Assembly: GCF_009908285.1 (NCBI RefSeq)
Contig: NZ_JAAARM010000041.1
Location: 1-50,436, forward strand
DNA length: 50,436 nt
Direction of reading: 5' to 3'
Origin: Pseudomonas sp. Fl4BN1
Lineage (GTDB): Bacteria > Pseudomonadota > Gammaproteobacteria > Pseudomonadales > Pseudomonadaceae
Positions 23,847 through 32,132 of this stretch are shown here, one piece after another. Numbering within the stretch: position 1 is the first letter of the stretch; every line of letters starts with the position of its first letter. The notes under the pieces were generated by a model. That model made no database searches, was not told the origin of the DNA, and saw nothing but the letters and a program-made list of their open reading frames with translations. Both the position numbers and the translations under genes were made by a program.

Positions 23847-24737
23847 TCAGTCGCCCGGCGTGGCGTGCCCGGTGCCCTGTCGGAAGTGATTGGGCGATTG
23901 GCCGCTGAGGCGTTTGAAGAAGCGCGAGAAGTAGGTGGGATCGCTGAAGCCCAGGTTGTCCGACAGCTGGCTGATGCTGATGTTGGTGTAGATCAGGCCG
24001 CGCTTGGCTTCCAGCATCAGGCGCTGGTGGAGGATCTGCAGCGCAGTCTGCCCGGCCAGTTCCCGGCACAGGGTATTGAGGTGCACGCTGGACAGGCCGA
24101 TGCGGTGAGCCAGGGACTCCACCGTGGGATGCTCCTGATAGTGCTGTTCCACCAGCTTGATGAAGTGCCCCAGCAATTGCTGGTTGCGCTCACTGCGGTT
24201 GCTCGGCGGGGTGTTCTGCTGGCCACGACGACTGATCCATACCACCAGCACGTTGACCAGCGAATGCAGCAACAGGTCCCGGGTCGATGCGCTGCCTTCG
24301 TATTCGTCCAGCAGTGCCTTGAACAAGGTGTTGAGGCTGAGCCGGTCGCGGCCCACCGGGTAGCAGCCGGAAGATGCGAGCACCGCCAGGGGGGCGCCCA
24401 ATTGCGTTTCCAGTTGCGCCACCAGTGGCGCCCCAAGAGTCAGCACATACCCTTCGATGTTCTCGGAAAACTGGAAGCCGTGGACCATTAATGGTGGGAC
24501 CACCTGGATTGACGCCTCGCGCACTTCCTGGCGGCGCCCCTCGACCTCCACGAGGGCCTGACCCCGTTGCACATACAGCAGTTGGTAGAGGTCGGCGTGG
24601 CGGTGCGGCTTGATCTCCCAATGGTGCAGGCTGCTGCGTTTGGGGATGGATTCGCAGTGCAGCAGGTCCGGTGTCGGCCAGGCCTGGTTTTCGCCATAGA
24701 GCTTGAACACGGGGATGCTGGAGCGGCTGGTTTTCAT
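23847..24737 (-). CDS. AraC-family regulator, probable PobR/PobC-type activator of pobA
   Basis: A 296-residue AraC/XylS-family regulator. The N-terminal cupin-like sensor (about residues 30-110, HRHADLYQLLYVQRGQALVEVEGR) would bind 4-hydroxybenzoate. The C-terminal pair of helix-turn-helix motifs occupies about 200-285 (VESLAHRIGLSSVHLNTLCRELAG and ISQLSDNLGFSDPTYFSRFFKRLSGQSPNHFR). It diverges from pobA, the usual place of the pseudomonad PobC-type activator. AAGGG precedes ATG 24737. The 192-base gap to pobA holds an 11-bp inverted repeat that may be its operator. Confidence 0.87.
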   Translation of the reverse strand: MKTSRSSIPVFKLYGENQAWPTPDLLHCESIPKRSSLHHWEIKPHRHADLYQLLYVQRGQALVEVEGRRQEVREASIQVVPPLMVHGFQFSENIEGYVLTLGAPLVAQLETQLGAPLAVLASSGCYPVGRDRLSLNTLFKALLDEYEGSASTRDLLLHSLVNVLVVWISRRGQQNTPPSNRSERNQQLLGHFIKLVEQHYQEHPTVESLAHRIGLSSVHLNTLCRELAGQTALQILHQRLMLEAKRGLIYTNISISQLSDNLGFSDPTYFSRFFKRLSGQSPNHFRQGTGHATPGD

Positions 24738-24800
24738 GGGAAGCGACCCTTCGGATCAGTACGGGCAGAGTGCTCGATAATCGAACGCTGTTTTCAAAAG

Positions 24801-24856
24801 TGCATTTTTACGCCGGTTAATCACCATTTTTTCTAATTTTTGTCGGTAAAAATGCA
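24801..24856. promoter_or_regulatory. Perfect 11-bp inverted repeat in the pobA control region
   Basis: TGCATTTTTAC (24801-24811) and GTAAAAATGCA (24846-24856) are exact inverted copies separated by 34 AT-rich bases, 45 bp repeat to repeat, or about four helical turns. The position between a divergent AraC regulator gene and pobA suggests two regulator half-sites on one DNA face. Confidence 0.6.
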
Positions 24857-24863
24857 GGGGTAC

Positions 24864-24871
24864 AACAATAA
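24864..24871 (+). promoter_or_regulatory. Crc/Hfq CA motif in the pobA leader
   Basis: AACAATAA matches AANAANAA exactly, inside a longer A/C-rich run ACAACAATAACCATAA. A second A-rich segment (ACAACAATGAAAA) covers the pobA start codon. Both fit translational repression by Hfq-Crc. Confidence 0.5.
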
Positions 24872-24929
24872 CCATAATTTCCAGCCTTCGCCCACCGGGT
24901 GACTGGAATGCCCTCATGAGACGACAACA

Positions 24930-26117
24930 ATGAAAACTCAGGTTGCGATTATCGGCGCCGGACCTTCGGGTCTGCTACTCGGCCAGCTGTTGCACAAGGC
25001 TGGCATCGACACGGTGATTGTCGAACGTCAGACCCCGGACTATGTGCTCGGTCGTATCCGCGCTGGAGTCCTGGAGCAAGGCACCGTGGATATGATGCGC
25101 GAGGCGGGGGTCGCCCAGCGCATGGACGCTGAGGGCCTGGTTCACGAAGGGGTGGAGTTGTTGATGGGTGGCAAGCGTGTGCGCATCGACCTCAAGGCAC
25201 TGACCGGCGGCAAGACGGTGATGGTCTACGGCCAGACTGAAGTCACCCGCGACCTGATGGCGGCCCGCGCCGCCAGCGGTGCACCGATTATTTACTCGGC
25301 AGACAACGTACAGCCTCATGGCATGAAGGATGGGCAGCCCTACATCACCTATGAAAAGGACGGCCAGCTTCACCGCATCGATTGCGACTACATTGCCGGT
25401 TGTGATGGTTTTCATGGCGTTGCGCGCAAGAGCATTCCCGAGGAAGTACTCACTCACTATGAGCGCGAGTACCCGTTCGGTTGGCTGGGGCTGCTGTCCG
25501 ATACTCCGCCGGTCAACCATGAACTGATCTATGGCCAGCACCCACGCGGTTTCGTGCTTTGCAGCCAGCGCTCCCTGACTCGCAGCCGTTATTACCTGCA
25601 AGTGCCGCTGACCGACACGGTCGAGGACTGGTCCGATGAGCGCTTCTGGGACGAGCTCAAGGCGCGCTTGCCGGCGGATGTGGCGGATGACCTGGTCACC
25701 GGGCCGTCACTGGAAAAAAGTATCGCGCCGCTGCGCAGCTATGTGGTGGAGCCGATGCAGTACGGCAAGCTGTTCCTGGTGGGGGACGCTGCCCACATCG
25801 TCCCGCCTACAGGCGCCAAGGGCCTGAACCTGGCGGCTTCCGATGTGTGTTACCTGTACCGCATTCTGGTCAAGGTTTATCGAGAAGGGCGCACCGACCT
25901 GCTGGAGAAGTATTCCGAGCTGGCACTGCGCCGAGTCTGGAAGGGCGAGCGTTTCAGCTGGTTCATGACCAACCTGCTGCACGACTTTGGCGAGTACCAG
26001 GACGCCTGGGATCACAAGATGCAGCAGGCCGACCGCGAGTATTTCCTCAACTCCCAAGCGGGCCTGGTGAACATTGCCGAGAACTATGTGGGCCTGCCTT
26101 ACGAAGACGTTTGCTGA
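24930..26117 (+). CDS. pobA: 4-Hydroxybenzoate 3-monooxygenase
   Basis: A 395-residue flavoprotein hydroxylase that converts 4-hydroxybenzoate to protocatechuate with NADPH and oxygen. The FAD fingerprint GAGPSG is at residues 9-14. The GD motif and active-site loop read LVGDAAHIVPPTGAKGLNLA (about 283-302), including the conserved Pro. The two substrate-pocket tyrosines of P. fluorescens PHBH are conserved in SRYYLQVP and in the C-terminal NYVGLPYE. Length equals the family norm (394). It closes the route p-cresol, 4-hydroxybenzaldehyde, 4-hydroxybenzoate, protocatechuate within this window; the ring-cleavage genes are not here. A terminator follows. Confidence 0.97.
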   Translation: MKTQVAIIGAGPSGLLLGQLLHKAGIDTVIVERQTPDYVLGRIRAGVLEQGTVDMMREAGVAQRMDAEGLVHEGVELLMGGKRVRIDLKALTGGKTVMVYGQTEVTRDLMAARAASGAPIIYSADNVQPHGMKDGQPYITYEKDGQLHRIDCDYIAGCDGFHGVARKSIPEEVLTHYEREYPFGWLGLLSDTPPVNHELIYGQHPRGFVLCSQRSLTRSRYYLQVPLTDTVEDWSDERFWDELKARLPADVADDLVTGPSLEKSIAPLRSYVVEPMQYGKLFLVGDAAHIVPPTGAKGLNLAASDVCYLYRILVKVYREGRTDLLEKYSELALRRVWKGERFSWFMTNLLHDFGEYQDAWDHKMQQADREYFLNSQAGLVNIAENYVGLPYEDVC

Positions 26118-26131
26118 GGCATTGATGCTGC

Positions 26132-26158
26132 AACCGTCCGCGCTCATGGGACGGTTTT
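26132..26158 (+). terminator. Rho-independent terminator after pobA
   Basis: Perfect 8-bp stem AACCGTCC/GGACGGTT followed by TT in a TTTT run, 15 bases after the pobA stop. Confidence 0.75.
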
Positions 26159-26223
26159 AGCGCGTCGATCTACGAACAGTGCTCTGCCGTGAATGTATCT
26201 GTTTTGAAATATATCTATTTATA

Positions 26224-26242
26224 AATGCTAATCATTAGCATT
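26224..26242. promoter_or_regulatory. Fur box before the second TonB-dependent receptor gene
   Basis: AATGCTAATCATTAGCATT is a perfect 19-bp palindrome (9-bp arms around C) and matches the Fur consensus very well. It lies 67 bases before the receptor start. Confidence 0.85.
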
Positions 26243-26308
26243 ACACTCCGGACCTTCTCCCTTCTAGTGCACCTCTAGGGTGCATTGAATCGACAAGGAT
26301 TGTGTGTA

Positions 26309-28363
26309 ATGAAAGTCAGTTCCTGCCTGTTCAATTCCCTGCTGTTGAGTGCTGGTGTCAGCCTTGCCGCCCCGGTGCTACACGCCAGCGAGGCCGGTGA
26401 CAAGGCTGCCCCTGCAGCGCTTGAATTGGACACTGCGTTCGTCACCGCCACCGGTGGCGCCACGGACCTCAAGGATGCTCCGGCCAGTGTCAGTGTCATT
26501 ACCCGCGAGGAAATCGAGCGCCAGCCGGTCTACGACCTCAATACGCTGTTGCGTCGGGTGCCGGGAGTGACCGGTGGTTTCGGTCCTGTGGGCGAGCAGT
26601 CGAAGATCAAGCTGCGGGGGCTGGACGATAAGTACACGCTGATCCTGGTGGACGGCAAGCGCGTCGGCAGCTCTGCTGACCTGAGCTATCGCCGTGACCT
26701 GGCGCGTCAGGACCTGAACTGGATCTCGCCGAACATGATCGAGCGCATCGAGATTGTTCGCGGCCCGATGTCGTCGCTGTATGGCTCGGACGCCATGGGT
26801 GGGGTGATCAACATCATCACTCGCAAGGTCTCGCGGACCTGGACCGGCTCGGCCAGTACCAACATCACCGTGCCCAAGGACTCCGATCGTGGCCAGACCA
26901 CCCAATACAGTGTGAATGCGGCGGGGCCATTGACCGAGTCCCTGGGCCTGCGCCTGGGGGCCAACGTTACGCGTCGGGCGGCGGATGAAGTCACGGCGCG
27001 GCGCGATGCCCAAGGCGATTTCATGTACGACGACGGTGCGGGCGGGTCAAAGGATCAGAGCGTGAATGCTCTGCTGGACTGGCAGATCAATGAAGAGCAG
27101 AGCTTGTCCTTCGAGGCGGTGCACGGTGTCGAAAACTCCTGGGCATCAAAGAAGACCTTTGGTGACTGGGACGAAACCATTGGTGGCGCCTTCGGCCCCA
27201 GCCGACTGACGCGCGACAGCTACATCCTGTCCCACACCGGCAATTGGAGCTTTGGTACCTCGAAGCTCGATGCCTATCTGAACAAGTACCGCAACGACCT
27301 TGATATGGGCAAAGCCAACTCCGAGGAGAAGATCGTCGAGGGCAGCCTCAATCTACCCTTCGAGCTACTGGTGGATCAGCGCCTGACGCTGGGCGGGCAA
27401 TGGAAGCGCGAGGAGCTGACCAACACCAATACCCTTGGCACCGTACCGGTGGATTACCAGGGCGCGCCGGTCAATGGCTCGACCTTGAAGGGCGATTACT
27501 CGGCGGCCTTTATCGAGGATGAACTGTTCCTGCTGGACAACCTGTCCCTGACCCTGGGCAATCGTTTCGACCACAGCGACAAATATGGTAACCACAACAG
27601 CCCACGGGCCTATGTGGTGTATCACCCGCACCCGGACTGGACCGTACGTGGCGGGGTTTCCAAGGGTTTCCGTGCTCCGAGCCTGAAAGAGGGCAGTGCG
27701 GGTGCCGCGACCGAGTCTGGTGGCCGGGGATGTGGTTCGCTGCGTCCATTGGGCTATGACCGGGGCAGTTGCTGGATGGCCGGCAACCCGAACCTGATGC
27801 CGGAAACCAGCACCAACAAGGAAATCGGCGTGTCGTTCGATCATGACGGTTGGGAAGCCGGCCTGACTTACTTCCACACCGACTTCACCGACAAGATCGA
27901 ATACGGTCCGCTGGGCAAGTATCAGGGCCGCTGGTGGACCATGCTGGAAAACGTCGACAAGGCGCGTACCCGTGGCTGGGAAGGCTCCACCCGGGTGCCG
28001 CTGGGTGAGTCCGTATCTTGGCGGACCAATGCCACTTACATGCTCGAGAGCAAGAACCTGTCCACTGGCGAAGAGCTGATCAGCGCGCCCAAGTTGTCGT
28101 TGTTCAGTGCACTGGACTGGCAGGTCAACGACCGTTTGAGCACTGAGTTGTCGGCGCAGCACGTCGGCAAGCAGCGGGGCATGGGCAATGATTTCGTGCA
28201 GTCCTATACCACCTACGACCTGACGGCGAACCTGGCGTTAACCAAGTGGCTGACCTTGAACGGTGGTGTGCAGAACTTGATGGATAAGGACCTGCGGGAC
28301 GGATCGACCAACTTCTATGTGCCCGGACGGGCGTTCTTCGCGGGGGCGACCACCTACTTCTGA
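26309..28363 (+). CDS. TonB-dependent receptor, FepA/CirA/BfrA-type (catecholate-siderophore-like)
   Basis: A 684-residue outer-membrane receptor without an STN domain. The signal peptide ends around LHASEAG. The plug has SVSVITREEIERQPVYDLNTLLRRVPGV, then KLRGLDDKYTLILVDGKRV and IERIEIVRGPMSSLYGSDAMGGVINIITRK, the plug-to-barrel hallmark. The barrel ends in AFFAGATTYF with a C-terminal Phe. The pattern resembles CirA/FepA/BfrA-type receptors for catechol siderophores, though the ligand is not provable. A perfect Fur box precedes it, so it is iron-repressed. AAGGA precedes ATG 26309; a TTG eight codons earlier is unlikely to be the start. Confidence 0.92.
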   Translation: MKVSSCLFNSLLLSAGVSLAAPVLHASEAGDKAAPAALELDTAFVTATGGATDLKDAPASVSVITREEIERQPVYDLNTLLRRVPGVTGGFGPVGEQSKIKLRGLDDKYTLILVDGKRVGSSADLSYRRDLARQDLNWISPNMIERIEIVRGPMSSLYGSDAMGGVINIITRKVSRTWTGSASTNITVPKDSDRGQTTQYSVNAAGPLTESLGLRLGANVTRRAADEVTARRDAQGDFMYDDGAGGSKDQSVNALLDWQINEEQSLSFEAVHGVENSWASKKTFGDWDETIGGAFGPSRLTRDSYILSHTGNWSFGTSKLDAYLNKYRNDLDMGKANSEEKIVEGSLNLPFELLVDQRLTLGGQWKREELTNTNTLGTVPVDYQGAPVNGSTLKGDYSAAFIEDELFLLDNLSLTLGNRFDHSDKYGNHNSPRAYVVYHPHPDWTVRGGVSKGFRAPSLKEGSAGAATESGGRGCGSLRPLGYDRGSCWMAGNPNLMPETSTNKEIGVSFDHDGWEAGLTYFHTDFTDKIEYGPLGKYQGRWWTMLENVDKARTRGWEGSTRVPLGESVSWRTNATYMLESKNLSTGEELISAPKLSLFSALDWQVNDRLSTELSAQHVGKQRGMGNDFVQSYTTYDLTANLALTKWLTLNGGVQNLMDKDLRDGSTNFYVPGRAFFAGATTYF

Positions 28364-28385
28364 GGTCGCTGGATGTAGCGGGGAT

Positions 28386-28414
28386 TCAGCCCCATTGCCA
28401 GGCAATGGGGCTGA
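28386..28414. terminator. Long perfect hairpin between convergent genes
   Basis: TCAGCCCCATTGCC and GGCAATGGGGCTGA are exact inverted copies around a single A (about 13 pairs once the loop is allowed). No T run follows on either strand, so it may act as a Rho-independent-like roadblock or mRNA 3' stabiliser rather than a classic terminator. Confidence 0.55.
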
Positions 28415-28419
28415 AGGGA

Positions 28420-29520
28420 TCACACGTTGAAGCGGAAGTGCATCACGTCGCCATCCTTGACGATGTACTCCTTGCCTTCCAGGCGCCATTTACCGGCTTC
28501 CTTGGCGCCGGCTTCACCCTTGAACTGGATGAAGTCGTCGTAGGCAATGACTTCGGCACGGATAAAGCCTTTTTCGAAGTCGGTGTGGATCACGGCAGCG
28601 GCTTGCGGCGCGGTGGCACCCACGCGTACGGTCCAGGCGCGAACTTCCTTCACCCCGGCGGTGAAGTAGGTCTGCAGGTTGAGCATTTCGTAGCCGGCGC
28701 GGATCACCCGGTTCAGGCCTGGCTCTTCCAGGCCCAGGGCCTCGAGGAACATGTCCTTTTCTTCGCCGTCATCGAGCTCGGCGATTTCCGCTTCGATCTT
28801 GTTGCACACCGGCACCACGATCGCGCCTTCTTCTTCGGCGATGGCCTTGACCACGTCCAGCAGCGGGTTGTTCTCGAAACCGTCTTCAGCGACGTTGGCG
28901 ATGTACATCACCGGCTTGGTGGTCAGCAGGTGGAAACCGCGGATGATCGCCTTCTCGTCGGCGTTCATGTCCTTCATCAGGCTGCGGGCTGGTTTGCCTT
29001 CGGTGAAGTGGGCGATCAGCTGTTCCAGCAGGGCTTTCTGCGCCACTGCATCCTTGTCGCCGCCCTTGGCGTTGCGCGTGACCTTCTGCAGTTGCTTCTC
29101 GCAGCTGTCGAGGTCGGCGAAGATCAGTTCCAGGTCGATGATCTCGATGTCGCGCTTGGGATCAACGCTATTGGACACGTGGATCACGTTGTCGTCTTCG
29201 AAGCAGCGGACCACGTGGGCGATGGCATCGGTTTCGCGGATGTTGGCCAGGAACTTGTTACCCAGGCCTTCACCTTTCGAGGCACCGGCTACCAGGCCGG
29301 CGATGTCGACGAACTCCATGGTGGTCGGCAGCACGCGCTCCGGCACCACGATGGCGGCCAGGGCGTCCAGGCGCGGATCGGGCATTGGCACGATGCCGGT
29401 GTTGGGCTCGATGGTGCAGAAGGGGAAGTTCTCGGCCGCGATCCCGGATTTGGTCAGGGCGTTGAACAGGGTGGACTTGCCGACGTTAGGCAGGCCGACG
29501 ATGCCGCAATTGAATCCCAT
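28420..29520 (-). CDS. ychF: Redox-regulated ATPase / ribosome-associated GTPase-fold protein YchF
   Basis: A 366-residue OBG-family P-loop protein of the YchF/Ola1 type, which prefers ATP and associates with ribosomes. The P-loop is GLPNVGKSTLFNALT (about residues 8-22), followed by FCTIEPNTGIVPMPDPRL. A coiled-coil middle part carries DSCEKQLQKVTRNAKGGDK. The C-terminal TGS domain ends in YIVKDGDVMHFRFNV. It follows pth by 22 bases on the same strand, the usual pairing in gamma-proteobacteria. Confidence 0.97.
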   Translation of the reverse strand: MGFNCGIVGLPNVGKSTLFNALTKSGIAAENFPFCTIEPNTGIVPMPDPRLDALAAIVVPERVLPTTMEFVDIAGLVAGASKGEGLGNKFLANIRETDAIAHVVRCFEDDNVIHVSNSVDPKRDIEIIDLELIFADLDSCEKQLQKVTRNAKGGDKDAVAQKALLEQLIAHFTEGKPARSLMKDMNADEKAIIRGFHLLTTKPVMYIANVAEDGFENNPLLDVVKAIAEEEGAIVVPVCNKIEAEIAELDDGEEKDMFLEALGLEEPGLNRVIRAGYEMLNLQTYFTAGVKEVRAWTVRVGATAPQAAAVIHTDFEKGFIRAEVIAYDDFIQFKGEAGAKEAGKWRLEGKEYIVKDGDVMHFRFNV

Positions 29521-29542
29521 GGTGTTTCCCCTCGGATAAGAG

Positions 29543-30127
29543 TCAGGCCTTCTGGCTGTGCAGGTTTTTCATCGCACGGTTCCATTCCCCGGCGAAGATA
29601 TCCGGCAGCACGCCGAGGGCAAAATCGATGCTGGCATCGAGTTTTTCCTGTTCGGCGCGAGGCGCACGACCCAGGACAAAGTTTGAAACCATACTGGCAA
29701 CGCCCGGGTGGCCAATGCCGAGCCGCAGACGGTGAAAGGTATTCTGATTACCGAGCTGCGCGATGATGTCCCGCAGTCCGTTGTGCCCGCCATGCCCGCC
29801 GCCGGTCTTGAGTTTGGCAACGCCGGGTGGCAAGTCGAGTTCGTCGTGGGCCACCAAGATTTCTTCCGGCTTGATGCGGAAGAAGCCGGCAAGTGCCGCC
29901 ACGGCTTGGCCGCTACGGTTCATGTAGGTGGTGGGAATCAACAGACGAATGTCCTGACCCTGGTGACTGAAGCGCCCGGTCAGGCCGAAATATTTGCGAT
30001 CGGCGACAAGGTTGATTCCTTGTTTCTCGGCGATGCGCTCAACAAAAAGGGCCCCTGCGTTATGCCGGGTCTGTTCGTATTCGGCGCCTGGATTACCCAG
30101 GCCAACGATCAGTTTGATGGCAGTCAC
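29543..30127 (-). CDS. pth: Peptidyl-tRNA hydrolase
   Basis: A 194-residue enzyme that releases peptides from prematurely dropped peptidyl-tRNA. Key residues are readable: GLGNPG with Asn near residue 12, the catalytic His in TRHNAG, FFRIKPEEILVAHDELDLPPG with the conserved Asp, and GGHGGHNGLRD. The start is GTG 30127 with AAGGG upstream, giving the usual length; an in-frame start 14 codons earlier is not protein-like. It lies between rplY and ychF. The 167-base gap to rplY contains only a weak TTTGCC/GGCAAA hairpin. Confidence 0.96.
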   Translation of the reverse strand: MTAIKLIVGLGNPGAEYEQTRHNAGALFVERIAEKQGINLVADRKYFGLTGRFSHQGQDIRLLIPTTYMNRSGQAVAALAGFFRIKPEEILVAHDELDLPPGVAKLKTGGGHGGHNGLRDIIAQLGNQNTFHRLRLGIGHPGVASMVSNFVLGRAPRAEQEKLDASIDFALGVLPDIFAGEWNRAMKNLHSQKA

Positions 30128-30294
30128 GATAGGGGCCCTTCTTTGGAGTGATGGATAACATCGCCGCAACCGGTGCTACGGCGAAAGTGGACGACAAAAA
30201 CTTGTTTGCCTTGCGGCAAATTTCGCGTTCTCGCCCGCTTTCTCGCTACGTTCCAGTCCGCGATGTGTTCCGCTTACTCCGGCGTCAGAGTGAA

Positions 30295-30894
30295 TTACTC
30301 TGCAGCGCCTTCTTCTGTCTCAGCAGCAACACGTGGGGCGTAGACGTTGGCAACAGCCAGGTCGTTGCCGTGTGCCAGAGCAACAAACTCAACGCCTTTA
30401 GGAGCGTTGAGGTTGGACAGGTGGATCACGGTGCCGATGTCAGTCGCAGCCATGTCGACTTCGATGAACTCAGGCAGGTCTTTCGGCAGGCAGGAAACTT
30501 CGATCTCGGTAGCTGCGCGGAAGATCTCGCCGCCTTTCTTGATCGGTGCTGCTTCGTTGATCAGGTGCACTGGAACCATGGCGGTCAGTTTCTGACCGGC
30601 GATCACGCGAACGAAGTCAGCGTGCATCACGTGGCCTTTGGCCGGGTGACGTTGCAGGGCCTTGATCACAACGCTCTGCTTGGTGCCACCGACGTTCAGT
30701 TCGATGATGTGGCTGTAGGCAGCTTCGTTTTCCAGCAGCTTGGCCACTTCTTTGGCCAGCATGCTGATGGATTCAGGGGCTTTGTCGCCACCGTAAACTA
30801 CAGCTGGAACCAGGCTTGCGAGACGACGCAGGCGGCGGCTCGCACCTTTCCCCAGGTCGGAACGCACTTCAGCATTCAGAGTAAAATCGTTCAT
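30295..30894 (-). CDS. rplY: 50S ribosomal protein L25/general stress protein Ctc
   Basis: A 199-residue long-form L25 (CTC type): an N-terminal 5S-rRNA-binding domain (FTLNAEVRSDLGKGASRRLRRLASLVPAVVYGGDKAP...) and a C-terminal beta domain (about residues 95-180) absent from the short E. coli form. It binds 5S rRNA in the large subunit. GGAGATACAAC precedes ATG 30894; a longer frame eight codons upstream lacks a site. It lies downstream of prs with a strong terminator between, so it probably has its own promoter. Confidence 0.96.
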   Translation of the reverse strand: MNDFTLNAEVRSDLGKGASRRLRRLASLVPAVVYGGDKAPESISMLAKEVAKLLENEAAYSHIIELNVGGTKQSVVIKALQRHPAKGHVMHADFVRVIAGQKLTAMVPVHLINEAAPIKKGGEIFRAATEIEVSCLPKDLPEFIEVDMAATDIGTVIHLSNLNAPKGVEFVALAHGNDLAVANVYAPRVAAETEEGAAE

Positions 30895-30960
30895 GTTGTA
30901 TCTCCAAAATAACCACATTCGCCCCAGCGTTTGCGACCAGCGCTAAAGGCGATATGGGCA

Positions 30961-31001
30961 AAAAAGCCCCGTCCCAACACAGGTTGGGACGGGGCGCTTT
31001 T
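30961..31001 (-). terminator. Rho-independent terminator after prs
   Basis: A 13-bp stem GCCCCGTCCCAAC/GTTGGGACGGGGC with a 4-base loop and, on the minus strand, a run of six T. It separates prs from rplY. Confidence 0.9.
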
Positions 31002-31032
31002 CGTCATCGGGATGTTCTGCCAGGGCAAGCCC

Positions 31033-31974
31033 TTAGCGGAACATCGCGCTGATCGATTCTTCGTTGCTGATGCGGCGAACCGCTTCGGCAACTACCGGGG
31101 CGATATCCAGTTGGCGGATACGCGCACAGGCTTGTGCTGCAGCGGACAGCGGGATGGTGTTAGTCACCACCAGCTCGTCCAGCATGGAATTTTCGATGTT
31201 CTCGATGGCCCGACCCGACAGCACAGGGTGTGTGCAGTAGGCAAAGACCTTGGCTGCGCCATGCTCTTTCAGGGCCTTCGCCGCGTGGCACAGAGTGCCG
31301 GCGGTATCGACCATGTCATCGACCAGAATGCAGGTGCGTCCTTCGACATCGCCGATGATATGCATCACTTCAGAGTGATTGGCTTTCTCACGACGCTTGT
31401 CGATGATCCCGAGGTCCACGCCCAGGGACTTGGCCACGGCACGTGCACGCACGACGCCACCAATGTCCGGGGACACGATCATCAGGTTTTCGAAACGCTG
31501 ATCTTCGATGTCATCCACCAGAACTGGGGAGCCGTAGATGTTATCTACCGGAATATCGAAGAAACCCTGAATCTGGTCAGCATGCAGATCAACCGTGAGA
31601 ACACGGTCAATGCCGACTACGGTAAGCATGTCAGCGACAACTTTCGCGCTGATAGCCACACGTGCGGAACGCGGACGGCGATCCTGACGGGCATAACCAA
31701 AATAAGGAATAACAGCAGTGATACGAGTGGCTGAGGAGCGACGGAAGGCATCAGCCATCACGACGAGTTCCATCAGGTTATCGTTGGTCGGAGCGCAAGT
31801 CGGCTGAATAATGAAGACGTCTTTACCGCGGACATTTTCATTGATCTCGGCAGTAATTTCGCCGTCGGAAAATTTTCCAACAGAGATGTCACCGAGAGGG
31901 ATATGCAGCTGACGTACGACACGCCGAGCCAGATCGGGGTTAGCGTTCCCCGTAAAGACCATCATCTTGGACAC
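31033..31974 (-). CDS. prs: Ribose-phosphate pyrophosphokinase
   Basis: A 313-residue PRPP synthetase making 5-phosphoribosyl-1-pyrophosphate from ribose-5-phosphate and ATP for nucleotide, His, Trp and NAD synthesis. Visible motifs are VFTGNANPDLARRV at the N-terminus, the pyrophosphate/Mg loop TVDLHADQIQGFF (about residues 127-139), the flexible KRREKA loop and the PRPP-binding segment CILVDDMVDTAGTLCHAA (about 217-234). I use GTG 31974 (VSKMMVFTG), which gives the normal length. It lies downstream of tRNA-Gln and ispE, the usual order in Pseudomonas. Confidence 0.97.
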   Translation of the reverse strand: MSKMMVFTGNANPDLARRVVRQLHIPLGDISVGKFSDGEITAEINENVRGKDVFIIQPTCAPTNDNLMELVVMADAFRRSSATRITAVIPYFGYARQDRRPRSARVAISAKVVADMLTVVGIDRVLTVDLHADQIQGFFDIPVDNIYGSPVLVDDIEDQRFENLMIVSPDIGGVVRARAVAKSLGVDLGIIDKRREKANHSEVMHIIGDVEGRTCILVDDMVDTAGTLCHAAKALKEHGAAKVFAYCTHPVLSGRAIENIENSMLDELVVTNTIPLSAAAQACARIRQLDIAPVVAEAVRRISNEESISAMFR

Positions 31975-32021
31975 GCGCAGTACCTGAAGGCTGAGGGTAT
32001 ACCTGGATGAGTATAGGAAAA

Positions 32022-32096
32022 TGGCAGGGGCGGCTGGATTCGAACCAACGCATGGCAGGATCAAAACCTGCTGCCTTACCGCTTGGCGACGCCCCT
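32022..32096 (-). tRNA. tRNA-Gln (TTG)
   Basis: A complete cloverleaf on the minus strand: acceptor AGGGGCG/CGCCCCT, discriminator G, encoded CCA, anticodon loop TTTTGAT within CAGG/CCTG giving anticodon TTG, and T arm GGTTCGAATCC. It lies between ispE and prs and is probably carried on the same transcript. Confidence 0.95.
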
Positions 32097-32132
32097 GTAT
32101 CTGTTGCTTCGAGTACCTGGTACCCGGTTCCT

